Origin: JADJPL01 sp964607915 | GTDB taxonomy: Bacteria > Bacteroidota > Bacteroidia > Chitinophagales > Saprospiraceae | Direction of reading: 5' to 3' | Assembly: GCA_964607915.1 (NCBI GenBank) | Contig: CAZSMU010000010.1 | Coordinates: 1 to 52,974 of the forward strand | DNA length: 52,974 nucleotides | Shown: piece after piece, positions 43,611 to 51,989 of the stretch | How the letters are laid out: every line of letters starts with the position of its first letter | Position numbering within the stretch: position 1 is the stretch's first letter | Made by a program: the position numbers and the translations under genes | Notes under the pieces: model-generated | Seen by the model: only the letters and a program-made list of their open reading frames with translations | Told to the model about the DNA's origin: nothing | The model's database searches: none

Positions 43611-44381
43611 TCACAACCAGGGCTGTAAGCGTAGCGTCAGCGCTTTGTAGTCCTCCAGGGAAAGTTGTTCGGGGCGCTTCTGGAAAAAGGGATCGTCCAG
43701 TTCGGGGAAATCGCGCACCAGGGGTTTGATGGAGTTTCGCAGCATTTTGCGGCGCTGGCTAAAGGCCTGCTTGACCACCCGCCGGAACTGGCGCTCGTCG
43801 CACTCCCACACCTCGTGCTCCTTTCGCAGCAACCGGATGACGGCGGACTGTACCTGCGGGGGCGGGGAAAAGCAGCTCTTGTCCACCCCGAGGAGGAGTT
43901 CCCCTGCATAAGAGGCCTGTACCAGCACGCTGATAGCGCCGTATGTCTTGGATCCAGGGCGCGCCACTACCCGCTCCGCCATCTCCTTTTGGAACATCCC
44001 CACGATTTCCGGCACCAATTCCTGGTAGCGGAGGGCGTGGAACAGGATTTGGGAAGAAATATTGTAAGGAAAGTTGCCGATCAGGCAGAACGACTGCCCA
44101 TCGAAAACCTGATCGAGGGGCGTTTTTAAAAAATCACCGGAGAGAATATTCCCGTGTAGCTGCGGGAAGTGTTTTTCCAGATACGCCACCATATCGCGGT
44201 CGGCTTCGACTACTTTCAAGGCGGCGGGTTGCTGTAATAGGAAGCGCGTGAGCATCCCTTTTCCAGGCCCTACTTCCAGGATGCGCGGATGAGAAGATAC
44301 GCTCAAAAGGCTTTGGGCGATCTGTTCTGCCACGTCATCGCGGTTCAGAAAGTGCTGGCCGAACGATTTCTTTGCTTTCAA
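43611..44381 (-). CDS. rsmA: 16S rRNA (adenine-N6,N6)-dimethyltransferase
   Basis: A 256-residue RsmA/KsgA methyltransferase that dimethylates two adjacent adenines in the 3' terminal helix of 16S rRNA. Visible motifs are the family start AKKSFGQHFLNRDDVAEQI, SAM-binding LEVGPGKGMLTRFLL, VVEADRDM, and the catalytic NFPYNISSQILF. The C-terminal helical domain (FRRVVKQAFSQRRKMLRNSIKPL) is complete. Length is normal. It is divergent from pdxA (82 bp between starts) and convergent, with abutting stops, to the cytochrome gene. Confidence 0.97.
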   Translation of the reverse strand: MKAKKSFGQHFLNRDDVAEQIAQSLLSVSSHPRILEVGPGKGMLTRFLLQQPAALKVVEADRDMVAYLEKHFPQLHGNILSGDFLKTPLDQVFDGQSFCLIGNFPYNISSQILFHALRYQELVPEIVGMFQKEMAERVVARPGSKTYGAISVLVQASYAGELLLGVDKSCFSPPPQVQSAVIRLLRKEHEVWECDERQFRRVVKQAFSQRRKMLRNSIKPLVRDFPELDDPFFQKRPEQLSLEDYKALTLRLQPWL

Positions 44382-44405
44382 GTACGGATTCTATTGCGAG
44401 ATTCT

Positions 44406-44413
44406 TAATTTTG
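44406..44413 (+). promoter_or_regulatory. -7 box upstream of pdxA
   Basis: TAATTTTG matches TAnnTTTG exactly in the 82-bp divergent rsmA/pdxA interval, 50 bases before the pdxA ATG. Confidence 0.45.
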
Positions 44414-44463
44414 CAAAATTGGCTGTCTTTTGCCTGGCAAAAGTATGCATAAAAATCAAGAAG

Positions 44464-45552
44464 ATGGATAAACCAATCGTGGGCATCAGCATAGGGGACA
44501 TCAACGGGATCGGCCTGGAGGTAATCCTGAAAACCCTGGCGAACCCCCAAATACTGAACCTTTGCGTACCCGTCGTGTACGGCTCCAGCAAAGTTGTATC
44601 TTATCACAAAAATATCGTCGGAGTAGATTTTCCATTTCAGGTGGTACAGCGGGCAGATCGCTTGGCCCTTGACCGCGTCAATATCCTAAACTGTTGGCAG
44701 GAGAGCGTCAATATCACACTGGGAAAAGCGACCGATGTGGGGGGGCAATATGCCTTGAAATCGCTGGAAGCGGCTGCCCGCGACCTCAAACAGGGCCTTA
44801 TTGAGGCGCTTGTCACGGCCCCTATTCACAAGGAGGCGATGAAAATGATTGGCTTCCCTTTCCCTGGCCATACCGAGTATCTCACGCAGGAACTGGGGGC
44901 AGAAGAGAGCCTCATGTTCATGATTGCCGACGACTTGCGCGTCGGGCTCGTCACCAATCACCTGCCGGTCAAAGAAGTGGCCGCACACGTCACCAAGGAA
45001 CGCATCCTGCGCAAGATCCGCGTCCTGGAGAAATCCCTGCGCATTGATTTTGGGATTGACCGCCCGACGATCGCGGTGCTTAGCCTCAACCCACATGCGG
45101 GCGACGGAGGAGCCATTGGCGATGAGGACGAGCGCATCGTACGGCCCGCTGTGGTGGAGTGCAAGAAGAACGGGATTATCGTCACAGGCCCCTTTCCGGC
45201 AGACGGGTTCTTCGGTTCGGGTGCCTATAAAAAGTACGACGCTATACTCGCCATGTACCACGACCAGGGGCTCATCCCGTTCAAACTCCTGGCATTTGGA
45301 GGAGGGGTCAACTTCACCGCCGGCCTGAGCGGGGTGCGTACCTCGCCCGACCACGGCACTGCCTTCGAGATTGCCGGCAAAAACGAGGCCGACCCGGATT
45401 CTTTCCGTGAAGCCCTCTTTGCAGCTATAGATATCGCGCGAAACCGAAAAATGTACCACGACGATCGGGCTCACGCCCTTAAAAAACGTACGAAAATCGC
45501 CGTGGAAAGCGAAGACGATGATCTCGACGAGCTGCTCGAAGAAGAAGAATAA
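44464..45552 (+). CDS. pdxA: 4-hydroxythreonine-4-phosphate dehydrogenase
   Basis: A 362-residue PdxA, which oxidises 4-phosphohydroxy-L-threonine in the DXP-dependent pyridoxal phosphate pathway. Key blocks are KPIVGISIGDINGIGLEV, VTAPIHKEAM, FPGHTEYLTQEL with a metal-ligand His, LSLNPHAGDGG, and AMYHDQGLIPFKLLAFGGGVNFTAGL. The ATG at 44464 matches the conserved start. The C-terminus carries an extra acidic tail (ESEDDDLDELLEEEE) beyond the usual family end, of unknown purpose. lspA follows 31 bp downstream on the same strand and is probably co-transcribed. Confidence 0.95.
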   Translation: MDKPIVGISIGDINGIGLEVILKTLANPQILNLCVPVVYGSSKVVSYHKNIVGVDFPFQVVQRADRLALDRVNILNCWQESVNITLGKATDVGGQYALKSLEAAARDLKQGLIEALVTAPIHKEAMKMIGFPFPGHTEYLTQELGAEESLMFMIADDLRVGLVTNHLPVKEVAAHVTKERILRKIRVLEKSLRIDFGIDRPTIAVLSLNPHAGDGGAIGDEDERIVRPAVVECKKNGIIVTGPFPADGFFGSGAYKKYDAILAMYHDQGLIPFKLLAFGGGVNFTAGLSGVRTSPDHGTAFEIAGKNEADPDSFREALFAAIDIARNRKMYHDDRAHALKKRTKIAVESEDDDLDELLEEEE

Positions 45553-45583
45553 GCCATATTGCCCATAGAAAAACACGCGCTAC

Positions 45584-46285
45584 TTGAAAGTCCCTACCAG
45601 AGTCGGCCTGATAGTCTTTGCTATCCTGCTCGTAGATCAGGCCTCTAAGATTTGGGTCAAAACCCACATGGAATATGGCCAGGAGTTCCAGATTTTCGGG
45701 CTTCCCTGGGCCTTGATTCATTTCGTCGAAAACAACGGCATGGCCTTTGGCATTTCCATGGGGGGGGAATACGGCAAACTCCTGCTGAGCCTATTCCGCA
45801 TCGTGGCCGTCGGTTTCCTGCTCTTCTTCATCCGGAAACTCATTCAAGAAAAGGCAGGTATGCGCATGCTGAGCGGCTTTGCTCTCATCCTCGCCGGGGC
45901 GATAGGCAATATCCTGGATAGCGCATTTTACGGGATGATTTTTTCCGAGTCGCCTTACTATGGGGGATTGGCTACCCTCTTCCCTCCAGAGGGTGGATAC
46001 GCCGGTTTTCTCCACGGAAGAGTAGTGGACATGCTCTATTTCCCCGTGATAAAAGGGACATGGCCGGAATGGGTGCCCTACCTGGGCGGTCAATATTTCC
46101 TGTTTTTCAAACCCGTGTTCAATGTGGCTGATATGGCGATCACGACGGGTGTGTTCCAGATTATCTTGTTTCAGCGCCAGTTCTTCCAAAAACCAGACGA
46201 TGCGGAAGGCGAGGTGGAAAAAGAAGCCGAGACGGAAAACCCTCCCTCTGCCGCCCCGGAAGACGTCCCGCAGGACCAAGCCTGA
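45584..46285 (+). CDS. lspA: Lipoprotein signal peptidase (signal peptidase II)
   Basis: A 233-residue integral membrane aspartyl protease that cleaves lipoprotein signal peptides after lipidation. The conserved blocks are FVENNGMAFGI, LAGAIGNILDS with Asp112, and FNVADMAI with Asp183; these two aspartates are the expected catalytic pair. Four membrane segments are visible. The length is above the 160-210 residue norm because of an insert around 130-160 and an acidic C-terminal tail (EGEVEKEAETENPPS). The start codon is TTG at 45584: an in-frame stop lies five codons upstream and no ATG precedes the first helix. It probably follows pdxA in one transcript. Confidence 0.94.
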   Translation: MKVPTRVGLIVFAILLVDQASKIWVKTHMEYGQEFQIFGLPWALIHFVENNGMAFGISMGGEYGKLLLSLFRIVAVGFLLFFIRKLIQEKAGMRMLSGFALILAGAIGNILDSAFYGMIFSESPYYGGLATLFPPEGGYAGFLHGRVVDMLYFPVIKGTWPEWVPYLGGQYFLFFKPVFNVADMAITTGVFQIILFQRQFFQKPDDAEGEVEKEAETENPPSAAPEDVPQDQA

Positions 46286-46297
46286 CCCTTTCGGGTA

Positions 46298-46606
46298 TCA
46301 CTTTTGGCTCAGGAAAGCGCGTATGGCGCGGTTCATTTTTTCAATCCGGTCGTAGTCTATCGTGTAATGGATGAACTTGCCGTCCCGCTCGGTTTTGACG
46401 AGGTCGGCCAGGCGCAGGATACGCAGGTGCTGAGAAGTGATGGATTGCTCCAAATCCAGCGAGTTGTAGATTTTATTGACGTTGATGCCTTCATTTTTAT
46501 CAATAAATTCAAGTATCTGCAAGCGCAACGGGTGGGCTAGCGCTCGGAGCATCGCAGAGGAAGTCTCGAGTTTTTCGTGGTTGATTTCCACATTCTGTTT
46601 TCCCAT
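46298..46606 (-). CDS. ArsR-family winged-helix regulator
   Basis: A 102-residue winged-helix protein of the ArsR/SmtB type. It has an N-terminal helix (KLETSSAMLRALAHPLRLQILEFID), the recognition region LDLEQSITSQHLRILRLADLVKTERDG and the wing KFIHYTIDYDR. No Cys-based metal sites are present, so a classical metal sensor is unlikely; redox, sulfur or unknown signals remain possible. It is convergent with lspA. A paralogue of similar layout lies 273 bp upstream on the same strand, and no obvious effector gene adjoins either. Confidence 0.87.
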   Translation of the reverse strand: MGKQNVEINHEKLETSSAMLRALAHPLRLQILEFIDKNEGINVNKIYNSLDLEQSITSQHLRILRLADLVKTERDGKFIHYTIDYDRIEKMNRAIRAFLSQK

Positions 46607-46879
46607 GGTAAAGCAAGTTAAAGGTAAAACGCTGCGTTTGCCCGCCAGGTTTCCCTACGGCGTTCCCTTTTTACGGGTTGCGTTCGGAAAACCTGGCGAA
46701 AACCGGCACTTTCTATCAGACCATGGGCACAGATCACTTGCGCTCCGGTCTGCGTTTTTTCGGTATGGGATTATGCGCCAACCGCTGTACACCAGGCCCG
46801 GTGGGTACATCCCTCTGCGGGTTTCCGGGTATTCAACGGCACAGCCTTGTCGGTTATGAACTATAAGGTAATCGCGGGA
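46607..46879. other. 273-bp interval between the two ArsR-like genes
   Basis: It contains an inverted repeat: CGCCAGGTTTCC (46643-46654) pairs with GGAAAACCTGGCG (46686-46698) with one bulge. It also has a plus-strand frame of 47 codons from 46723 (MGTDHLRSGLRFFGMGL, Cys-rich) that I do not trust as a gene. The repeat may be an operator or a hairpin for the downstream regulator. Confidence 0.4.
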
Positions 46880-47218
46880 TTACATCAGCAACTCTTCGAC
46901 CAGTCGGGAAATTTGCGCCAAACGGTCTTTGTTCAGGGAGTACATGATGAACTTGCCCTGGCGGTCCGTCACGACTACGCCGGCACGGCGCAGAATAGCT
47001 AAATGTTGGGAGGCCACAGACTGCTCCAGCCGGAGCTTCACGTAGATGTCGGTTACCGTGAGCGCTTCGCTCTCCTCCAGCAAGTGGATCACTTTTTGGC
47101 GTAGCTTGTGGTTGACGGCACGGAGCACCAGCACCGCTTTGCGTAATTCAGCGTAGTCCAACTGAATGTCCGCGTGGCCCTTCTTGAGAAGGATGGTTTC
47201 GTTCTTTTGCTTTCTCAT
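46880..47218 (-). CDS. ArsR-family winged-helix regulator (paralogue)
   Basis: A 112-residue ArsR/SmtB-type regulator. The core AVLVLRAVNHKLRQKVIHLLEE, VKLRLEQSVASQHLAILRRAGVVVTDRQGKFIMYSLN is clearly related to the neighbour at 46298. There are no Cys residues for metal binding. The shared motif LEQSxxSQHL at the recognition helix suggests similar operators. The gene lies downstream of tsaB on the same strand, separated by 265 bp that hold palindromic copy E and an A+T-rich promoter-like region. Targets are unknown. Confidence 0.87.
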   Translation of the reverse strand: MRKQKNETILLKKGHADIQLDYAELRKAVLVLRAVNHKLRQKVIHLLEESEALTVTDIYVKLRLEQSVASQHLAILRRAGVVVTDRQGKFIMYSLNKDRLAQISRLVEELLM

Positions 47219-47384
47219 CTTGAATAAGTGTGTTTGTTGTAAAGTAAGTTTGCTACATTATGATTAATCCAAATATCATACCAAACGGGGGGCGGCATGG
47301 ATTAAAAATTTGTTTTATTTTGAAAATAATTGATTTTCAATATTTTATTTTTATTAAAAAGGTGTTTAACTGGTTTTTTTAATT
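47219..47384. other. A+T-rich leader region of the second ArsR gene
   Basis: A strongly A+T-rich stretch with small inverted repeats, for example TTGAAAA and TTTTCAA around 47318-47338. A minus-strand GATATTTG, one mismatch from TAnnTTTG, lies about 60 bases upstream of the gene. No coding potential is seen. Confidence 0.4.
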
Positions 47385-47485
47385 CGACTTCTTTTGCGCG
47401 GGGACAGCGAGTAGGGGGAAAAGAGTTTTTATCTGCGCGAAGCCCTGTTTGGCCCCTCGATGCTCTCCCCCTTTGCAACCAGTCT
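47385..47485 (+). repeat. palindromic element, copy E (101-bp diverged form) at the tsaB stop
   Basis: It begins CGACTTCTTTTGCGCGGGG, carries CAGCGAGTAGGGGGAAAAGAG and GGCCCCTCGATG, and ends TTTGCAACCAGTCT. Ends have drifted and the centre is shortened compared with the 162-bp copies. Its last bases supply the AG of the tsaB TAG stop. Confidence 0.72.
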
Positions 47486-48185
47486 ATTCCTTGTTAAAAA
47501 AAGTACGCTTCGAGGTCGTAACGTGGGGCGGTTTGAGGTATAGGGGTTCTGAGTAGGCGAGGTCTGTGAAATCGCCTCTGGAGAATGCTTCCTCTGCCAA
47601 CGCGGGGAACGCATCCGCACTCGCGGAAAGCGGAAGGAACTGCGCCTCGGGGCGACTGCAAAGCGATTGGAATTTGTGCGCGCCGTTTCCGGTAAACACG
47701 ATAGGCTGCCCCCTGTCGAACCAGGCATCAAACGAGTCGGGCGTAAGGACCATGGCCTCCGGTGCCGGGGACATGCGGTGCCCGTCAGATCCATACAAGG
47801 CCGTGTACACCTCCATGCGACGTGCGTCTATCATGGGGCAATACCATGCTTCCGGGCGCTTTGCCCGCGCGTATGCCCGCATGGCCAAGGCCCGTAAGGT
47901 ATCTATCTGTAGCAGAGGGATGGCAAGGGCATAAGCCAAGCCCTTCGCGGTGCCCCAGCCGATGCGAAGGGAAGTGTACGAACCCGGACCCGAACTTACC
48001 GCAATGGCATCGAGATCCCGGTACTCGAGGGAGGCCTTTTCCAGGGCACGCGCCACCAGGAGCGTGATTTGCGAGGCATGGTCGCCCGCCTGCCCGAGTT
48101 CTTCTATTCCGCTTAACTGCCCGCCCGCCGCTATGCCAACAGAGCATACCTCCGTAGCGGTTTCCAAACATAAAATATTCGCCAT
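47484..48185 (-). CDS. tsaB: tRNA threonylcarbamoyladenosine biosynthesis protein TsaB
   Basis: A 233-residue TsaB, the non-catalytic partner of TsaD in making the t6A37 modification of tRNAs that read ANN codons. It has the ASKHA-fold start ILCLETATEVCSVGIA, GQAGDHASQITLLVARAL, the conserved AIAVSSGPGSYTSLRIGWGTAKGLAYAL and PMIDARRMEVYTALY. No zinc- or iron-binding His pair is present, which separates it from TsaD. The end NKE-stop falls exactly at the edge of palindromic copy E. Confidence 0.95.
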   Translation of the reverse strand: MANILCLETATEVCSVGIAAGGQLSGIEELGQAGDHASQITLLVARALEKASLEYRDLDAIAVSSGPGSYTSLRIGWGTAKGLAYALAIPLLQIDTLRALAMRAYARAKRPEAWYCPMIDARRMEVYTALYGSDGHRMSPAPEAMVLTPDSFDAWFDRGQPIVFTGNGAHKFQSLCSRPEAQFLPLSASADAFPALAEEAFSRGDFTDLAYSEPLYLKPPHVTTSKRTFFNKE

Positions 48186-48604
48186 TGGCGTTTCGTGGTT
48201 TTTGGTTCATTGCCGGACAAAGCCAGCCTAAGCCCCGACACCCCCCACTGCCGCAAGCACAACAGTACACACCGATGTGACCTACAGCCCTAAAAGGCAC
48301 AGGGTACTCCGCGGGCATTAAAGCCACGCGTAGCTTTTGACAGATTGGTTATTAGCGGAAAAAAATGAAACCCGGATTTGGGCCTGAAAACAGCGTCTGA
48401 CATTCGACGGTTAAGAACGTTCAAAAAATACTTTTAGATATGTTTTTTGAAATATTCTTTTTTTAACCGCTCGTATATGTTGGCTTATAAGTCAGTTTTA
48501 TATACGCTTTTTCTGGCGTGAAAGTACACATATCCTTTTGTATTATATAATTTTTCATGAAAAATTTATATTATTTTTGCAGCCTTACAAAATGCGCATA
48601 GAAT
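48186..48604. other. 419-bp intergenic region between tsaB and prfA
   Basis: The first 150 bases are G+C-balanced with nothing recognised. The rest becomes very A+T-rich toward prfA and carries its -7 box (48572-48579). A frame on the minus strand upstream of tsaB is a composition shadow. No RNA gene or riboswitch was recognised. Confidence 0.5.
48572..48579 (+). promoter_or_regulatory. prfA promoter -7 box
   Basis: TATTTTTG is an exact TAnnTTTG match 25 bases before the prfA ATG; a TTTTTC run at 48551-48556 is the best -33 candidate. Confidence 0.55.
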
Positions 48605-49675
48605 ATGCTGGACAAGTTCCAGGCGATTTTTGATCGCTACAAGAATCTGGAAGAACAACTTTCCGACCCGGAGGCCGTACAGGATCTGGCCCGTTTCAAA
48701 AAAACAAACAAGGAGTACAAGGACCTGCAGCCTATTGTGGAAGCTTTCCAGCAGTACCAGGAAGCCTTGAGCAACCTGGATCTGGCTCGCAAAACGCTGC
48801 GGGAAGACGACGTCGAAATGCAGGAACTCGCCCGGGAGGAAATCGAAATCCTGGAGCCCAAAGTTGAGGAACTGGAAGCCGGGCTGCGCCTGCTTCTGAT
48901 ACCCAAGGACCCCGAAGATTCCAAAGACGTACTCTTTGAAATCCGTTCCGGTACCGGGGGCGATGAGGCGAGCTTGTTCGCCGGCGACCTCTACCGTATG
49001 TACACCCGCTATTTCGACTCCCAGAGTTGGAAAGTCGAAGTACTGGAGGTGAGCGAAGGGGCCGTAGGGGGATACAACAAGGTAGTGTTGGAGGTACAGG
49101 GCGAGGACGTGTATGGGAAACTCAAGTTTGAATCCGGTGCCCACCGGGTACAGCGGGTGCCCAAGACGGAGTCCCAGGGCCGCGTACATACCTCGGCCGC
49201 TACCGTGGTGGTGATGCCTAAATTGGAAATGGAAGACGTCGAAATCCGGAAGGAAGACCTGAAAGTGGATACGTTCCGCTCCAGCGGTGCCGGCGGCCAG
49301 CACGTCAACAAAACAGAGTCAGGGGTGCGCTTCACCCACCTCCCCACCGGAGTAGTCTCGGAAAGTACCGACGGGCGTTCCCAAATCCAGAACCGGGAAA
49401 TCGCCCTACAACGCCTCTATCAGAAAATCTACGAGGCGCAAAAGCGCGAGCACGAAAATACCCAGGCCGCCAAACGCAGATCCCTGGTAGGCTCCGGCGA
49501 CCGCTCCGATAAAATCCGCACCTATAACTTCCCGCAAAACCGCCTCACCGACCACCGCATCAACCTTACCCTCTACTCCCTCGACCGCATCATGGAAGGC
49601 GATATCGGGGATATTCTCGAAGCACTGCGCATCGCCGAAAATGCCGAACGCCTCAAAGGGGAAGAAATACAATAA
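48605..49675 (+). CDS. prfA: Peptide chain release factor 1
   Basis: A 356-residue class I release factor. The helical N-terminal domain (MLDKFQAIFDRYKNLEEQLSD) is followed by FEIRSGTGGDEASLFAGDLYRMY, the codon-recognition region, and the GGQ loop SSGAGGQHVNKTESGVR near residue 231 that triggers peptide release. KIRTYNFPQNRLTDHRI is typical of RF1. The factor reads UAA and UAG, which fits the TAG stops used by several genes here. An amidohydrolase gene starts ten bases downstream on the same strand. Confidence 0.97.
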   Translation: MLDKFQAIFDRYKNLEEQLSDPEAVQDLARFKKTNKEYKDLQPIVEAFQQYQEALSNLDLARKTLREDDVEMQELAREEIEILEPKVEELEAGLRLLLIPKDPEDSKDVLFEIRSGTGGDEASLFAGDLYRMYTRYFDSQSWKVEVLEVSEGAVGGYNKVVLEVQGEDVYGKLKFESGAHRVQRVPKTESQGRVHTSAATVVVMPKLEMEDVEIRKEDLKVDTFRSSGAGGQHVNKTESGVRFTHLPTGVVSESTDGRSQIQNREIALQRLYQKIYEAQKREHENTQAAKRRSLVGSGDRSDKIRTYNFPQNRLTDHRINLTLYSLDRIMEGDIGDILEALRIAENAERLKGEEIQ

Positions 49676-49685
49676 ATCTGAAGGG

Positions 49686-51107
49686 ATGGACTGGACCACG
49701 CACCTCGACCGCTTTGAAAAAATAGCCGCGCGAATCGGGAGGCTCAGCTGCCTTCTGGTTCTCTTGCCGGTGTATGCAGCAGAGCTGACCGCGCAGGCCG
49801 TAGCACCCGAAATTGCTTTCACCCACGTCAACGTGCTGCCTATGACGGGCCGCAAGGTACTGCGCGACCAAACGGTGCTCATTCGGGGATCCGTTATCTA
49901 TAAGGTGGGCCCGGCAAAAAAAATCAAACCTCTCGAAAATGCCCTGCGCATTGACGGAAGCGGTAAATACCTCATGCCGGGTATCTCCGAAATGCACGGC
50001 CATATCCCTGTGCGGGACGGACAAGACGACGCACTGGTGCGCGAGACTATGCTGCTCTATCTCTGCAACGGGGTCACCGTGCTCCGCGGTATGCTCGGCG
50101 ATCCCTATCACCTCGTACTCCAGGACCAGGTATCTACCGGCAAGGTCCTAGGCCCCCGGATTTATACTGCCAGCCCTTCCCTCAATGGCAACAGCGTCAA
50201 AACACCCGAGGAGGGTAGGCAGAAAGTGCGCGAATACAAACGCGCCCAGTACGATTTTTTGAAAATCCATCCCGGCATATCGCTCCCCACCATGGAGGCC
50301 ATCGCCCAAAGTGCCCGGGAAGAGGGACTGCCTTTTTCGGGCCACGTGCCTGCAGAAGTAGGCATACAACGCGCTCTCGCCCTGGGATATGCCTCTATTG
50401 ACCATCTTGACGGCTACGTGGAAGGGCTGGTTGCAGTTCCCAAAGCCGCTTCGCCCCATACAGCGAGCTACTTTGGCTATGACCAAACACAGCGGGCCGA
50501 CCCCAAAAAAATCCCGGACCTGATCAAGGCGACCAAAGCTTCCGGCACCTGGATTGTACCTACGCAAAGCCTGCTGGAGCGCTGGTTTGAACCCATCAGC
50601 GGGCCGGAGATGGTCAACCGACCGGAAATGCGCTATATGCCTCCTGCCACTTTGCTGAAATGGCGGGTATTCAAGCAGCAACTCCTGGATTCTCCGGCCT
50701 ACCACCCGGATACGGCAGAGGCCTTTTTAGCTCTGCGCAAGCAACTGCTCCGGGAAATGGAAAAACAGGGCGTCCAGCTCCTCCTCGGCTCCGACTCCCC
50801 CCAGGTGGGCAATGTACCGGGGTTTTCCATACACAGCGAAATGCAGGCTTTGGCCAATGCAGGCCTCTCCAATTATACCATCCTGCGCAGCGGCACCGCT
50901 AACCCCGCCCGCTTCTTTGGCAAAGAGGGCGTCTATGGCACCGTGGTGCCTCTCGCTACCGCCGACCTCATCCTGCTCGACGCCAACCCGCTCGACGACA
51001 TCCGCAATATGCAGCGCATCGCCGGCGTGATGACACAGGGCCGATGGCTGTCGGCCTCCTGGATTGCACAATGGCTGTCGGTTGTAGAGGCCAGGTACAA
51101 CCGATAA
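49686..51107 (+). CDS. Exported amidohydrolase
   Basis: A 473-residue metal-dependent hydrolase of the amidohydrolase superfamily. After an N-terminal hydrophobic signal (LSCLLVLLPVYAAELTAQA) come FTHVNVLPMTGRKVLRDQTVLIR and the metal-binding HGH at 104-106 (SEMHGHIP). The rest of the barrel carries FSGHVPAEVG, YASIDHLDGY, and LLLGSDSP with the catalytic Asp. The tail ATADLILLDANPLDDIRNMQRI is typical of imidazolonepropionase-like and prolidase-like members. The exact substrate cannot be told. The ATG at 49686 is chosen; the frame opens earlier inside prfA. It is likely co-transcribed with prfA and ends six bases before convergent cutC. Confidence 0.85.
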   Translation: MDWTTHLDRFEKIAARIGRLSCLLVLLPVYAAELTAQAVAPEIAFTHVNVLPMTGRKVLRDQTVLIRGSVIYKVGPAKKIKPLENALRIDGSGKYLMPGISEMHGHIPVRDGQDDALVRETMLLYLCNGVTVLRGMLGDPYHLVLQDQVSTGKVLGPRIYTASPSLNGNSVKTPEEGRQKVREYKRAQYDFLKIHPGISLPTMEAIAQSAREEGLPFSGHVPAEVGIQRALALGYASIDHLDGYVEGLVAVPKAASPHTASYFGYDQTQRADPKKIPDLIKATKASGTWIVPTQSLLERWFEPISGPEMVNRPEMRYMPPATLLKWRVFKQQLLDSPAYHPDTAEAFLALRKQLLREMEKQGVQLLLGSDSPQVGNVPGFSIHSEMQALANAGLSNYTILRSGTANPARFFGKEGVYGTVVPLATADLILLDANPLDDIRNMQRIAGVMTQGRWLSASWIAQWLSVVEARYNR

Positions 51108-51113
51108 CCATTC

Positions 51114-51746
51114 TCAATCCTCCAGCGGACCTGCCAACAAGCGGCCGTGGTACTCGCGGGCGTGGAACTGCGCGTCCACTTGCGCCAGGTTTTCCCGGGT
51201 CACCTTTCCAGCTACCATGACCTGTATCCGGTCGCCGGCTAGGGCCAGCATTTTTTTAAGCACCTCTGCCCCTTCCAGGGCGGTTGCCGCACCGCCCGAA
51301 GTGAGTACGCTGTGAATACCTTCTATCTCCAGAAGCGACCGCAGAGCTTCCACCGGGTCCGGAGTGCGGTCTATCGCTTTGTGGATCACGACCTTCATAG
51401 GACTGGCCAGGCGCGTAAGCTCAGCTATGACGGGAATATCCAGCGTATGGTCGGGTTTGAGGACACCGAAGACCACCCCCGGAACTCCCTGTGCTTTACA
51501 ATAGGCAATCTCCTCGCGCATCTGTCGGATCTCCTCGTCGGTATATACGAAATCACCCCCCCGAGGGCGGATCATCACATGTACGGGAATCCGCAGGGAA
51601 TCCAGGGCGAAGCGGATGAACCCTGTATCCGGGGTCAGCCCATCGAGGTCGAGGCGGGCGCAGAGCTCAATGCGGTCGGCCCCCTGAGCCTGGGCGCGGA
51701 GTGCCTGTTCCCGCGTATCTACACAGACTTCTTTTAGATATGCCAT
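51114..51746 (-). CDS. cutC: CutC-family protein
   Basis: A 210-residue TIM-barrel protein of the CutC family: YLKEVCVDTREQALRAQAQGADRIELCARLDLDGLTPD, PVHVMIRPRGGDFVYTDEE, VFGVLKPDHTLD, VIHKAIDRTPDP and VLTSGGAATALEGAE are all family blocks. It was named for copper homeostasis in E. coli, but the copper link is contested, so the biochemical role is open. It is slightly shorter than the usual 230-250 residues. The upstream 80 bases are extremely A+T-rich. It is convergent with the amidohydrolase gene. Confidence 0.93.
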   Translation of the reverse strand: MAYLKEVCVDTREQALRAQAQGADRIELCARLDLDGLTPDTGFIRFALDSLRIPVHVMIRPRGGDFVYTDEEIRQMREEIAYCKAQGVPGVVFGVLKPDHTLDIPVIAELTRLASPMKVVIHKAIDRTPDPVEALRSLLEIEGIHSVLTSGGAATALEGAEVLKKMLALAGDRIQVMVAGKVTRENLAQVDAQFHAREYHGRLLAGPLED

Positions 51747-51971
51747 TGTTAAAAATTTTATTTTTTAAAAAATGTTTTTGTAAAAAAATATTCCAATAAA
51801 ATGTAAAATAAAAAATTTTATATCATTTATGTCTATAAAAAAGCGACTATGGCCCTGTAAAATACTGCACACCTGCTAACCTTTCGTGCAGATCCTGCGT
51901 TTTTGTTATAGTTTATAAAGAGGCGGGCTTTGTGTAAGCAATTCTCCTGCCCCTTGCAGCAAGTCTATTGT
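51747..51971. other. divergent cutC/mscS intergenic region
   Basis: The half next to cutC is almost pure A+T with runs of T and A. Near mscS, 51945-51970 contains CCCCTTGCAGCAAGTCTATTG. This resembles the right edge of the palindromic elements (CCCCGCGCAACAAGTCTAATA) and may be a solo end. No exact TAnnTTTG box for mscS was found. Confidence 0.45.
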
Positions 51972-51989
51972 ATGTTTCACTCCATTACT

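Noticed and set aside
46723..46866. A 47-codon Cys-rich plus-strand frame between the ArsR genes
   Set aside because: No promoter box, no family resemblance, and it overlaps an inverted repeat; it may be chance. Conservation in relatives would change this.
8665..47485. The repeated AGACTTGTTGCG sequences as a dispersed CRISPR array
   Set aside because: Copies are kilobases apart, individually palindromic and in both orientations, with no regular spacers and no cas genes.
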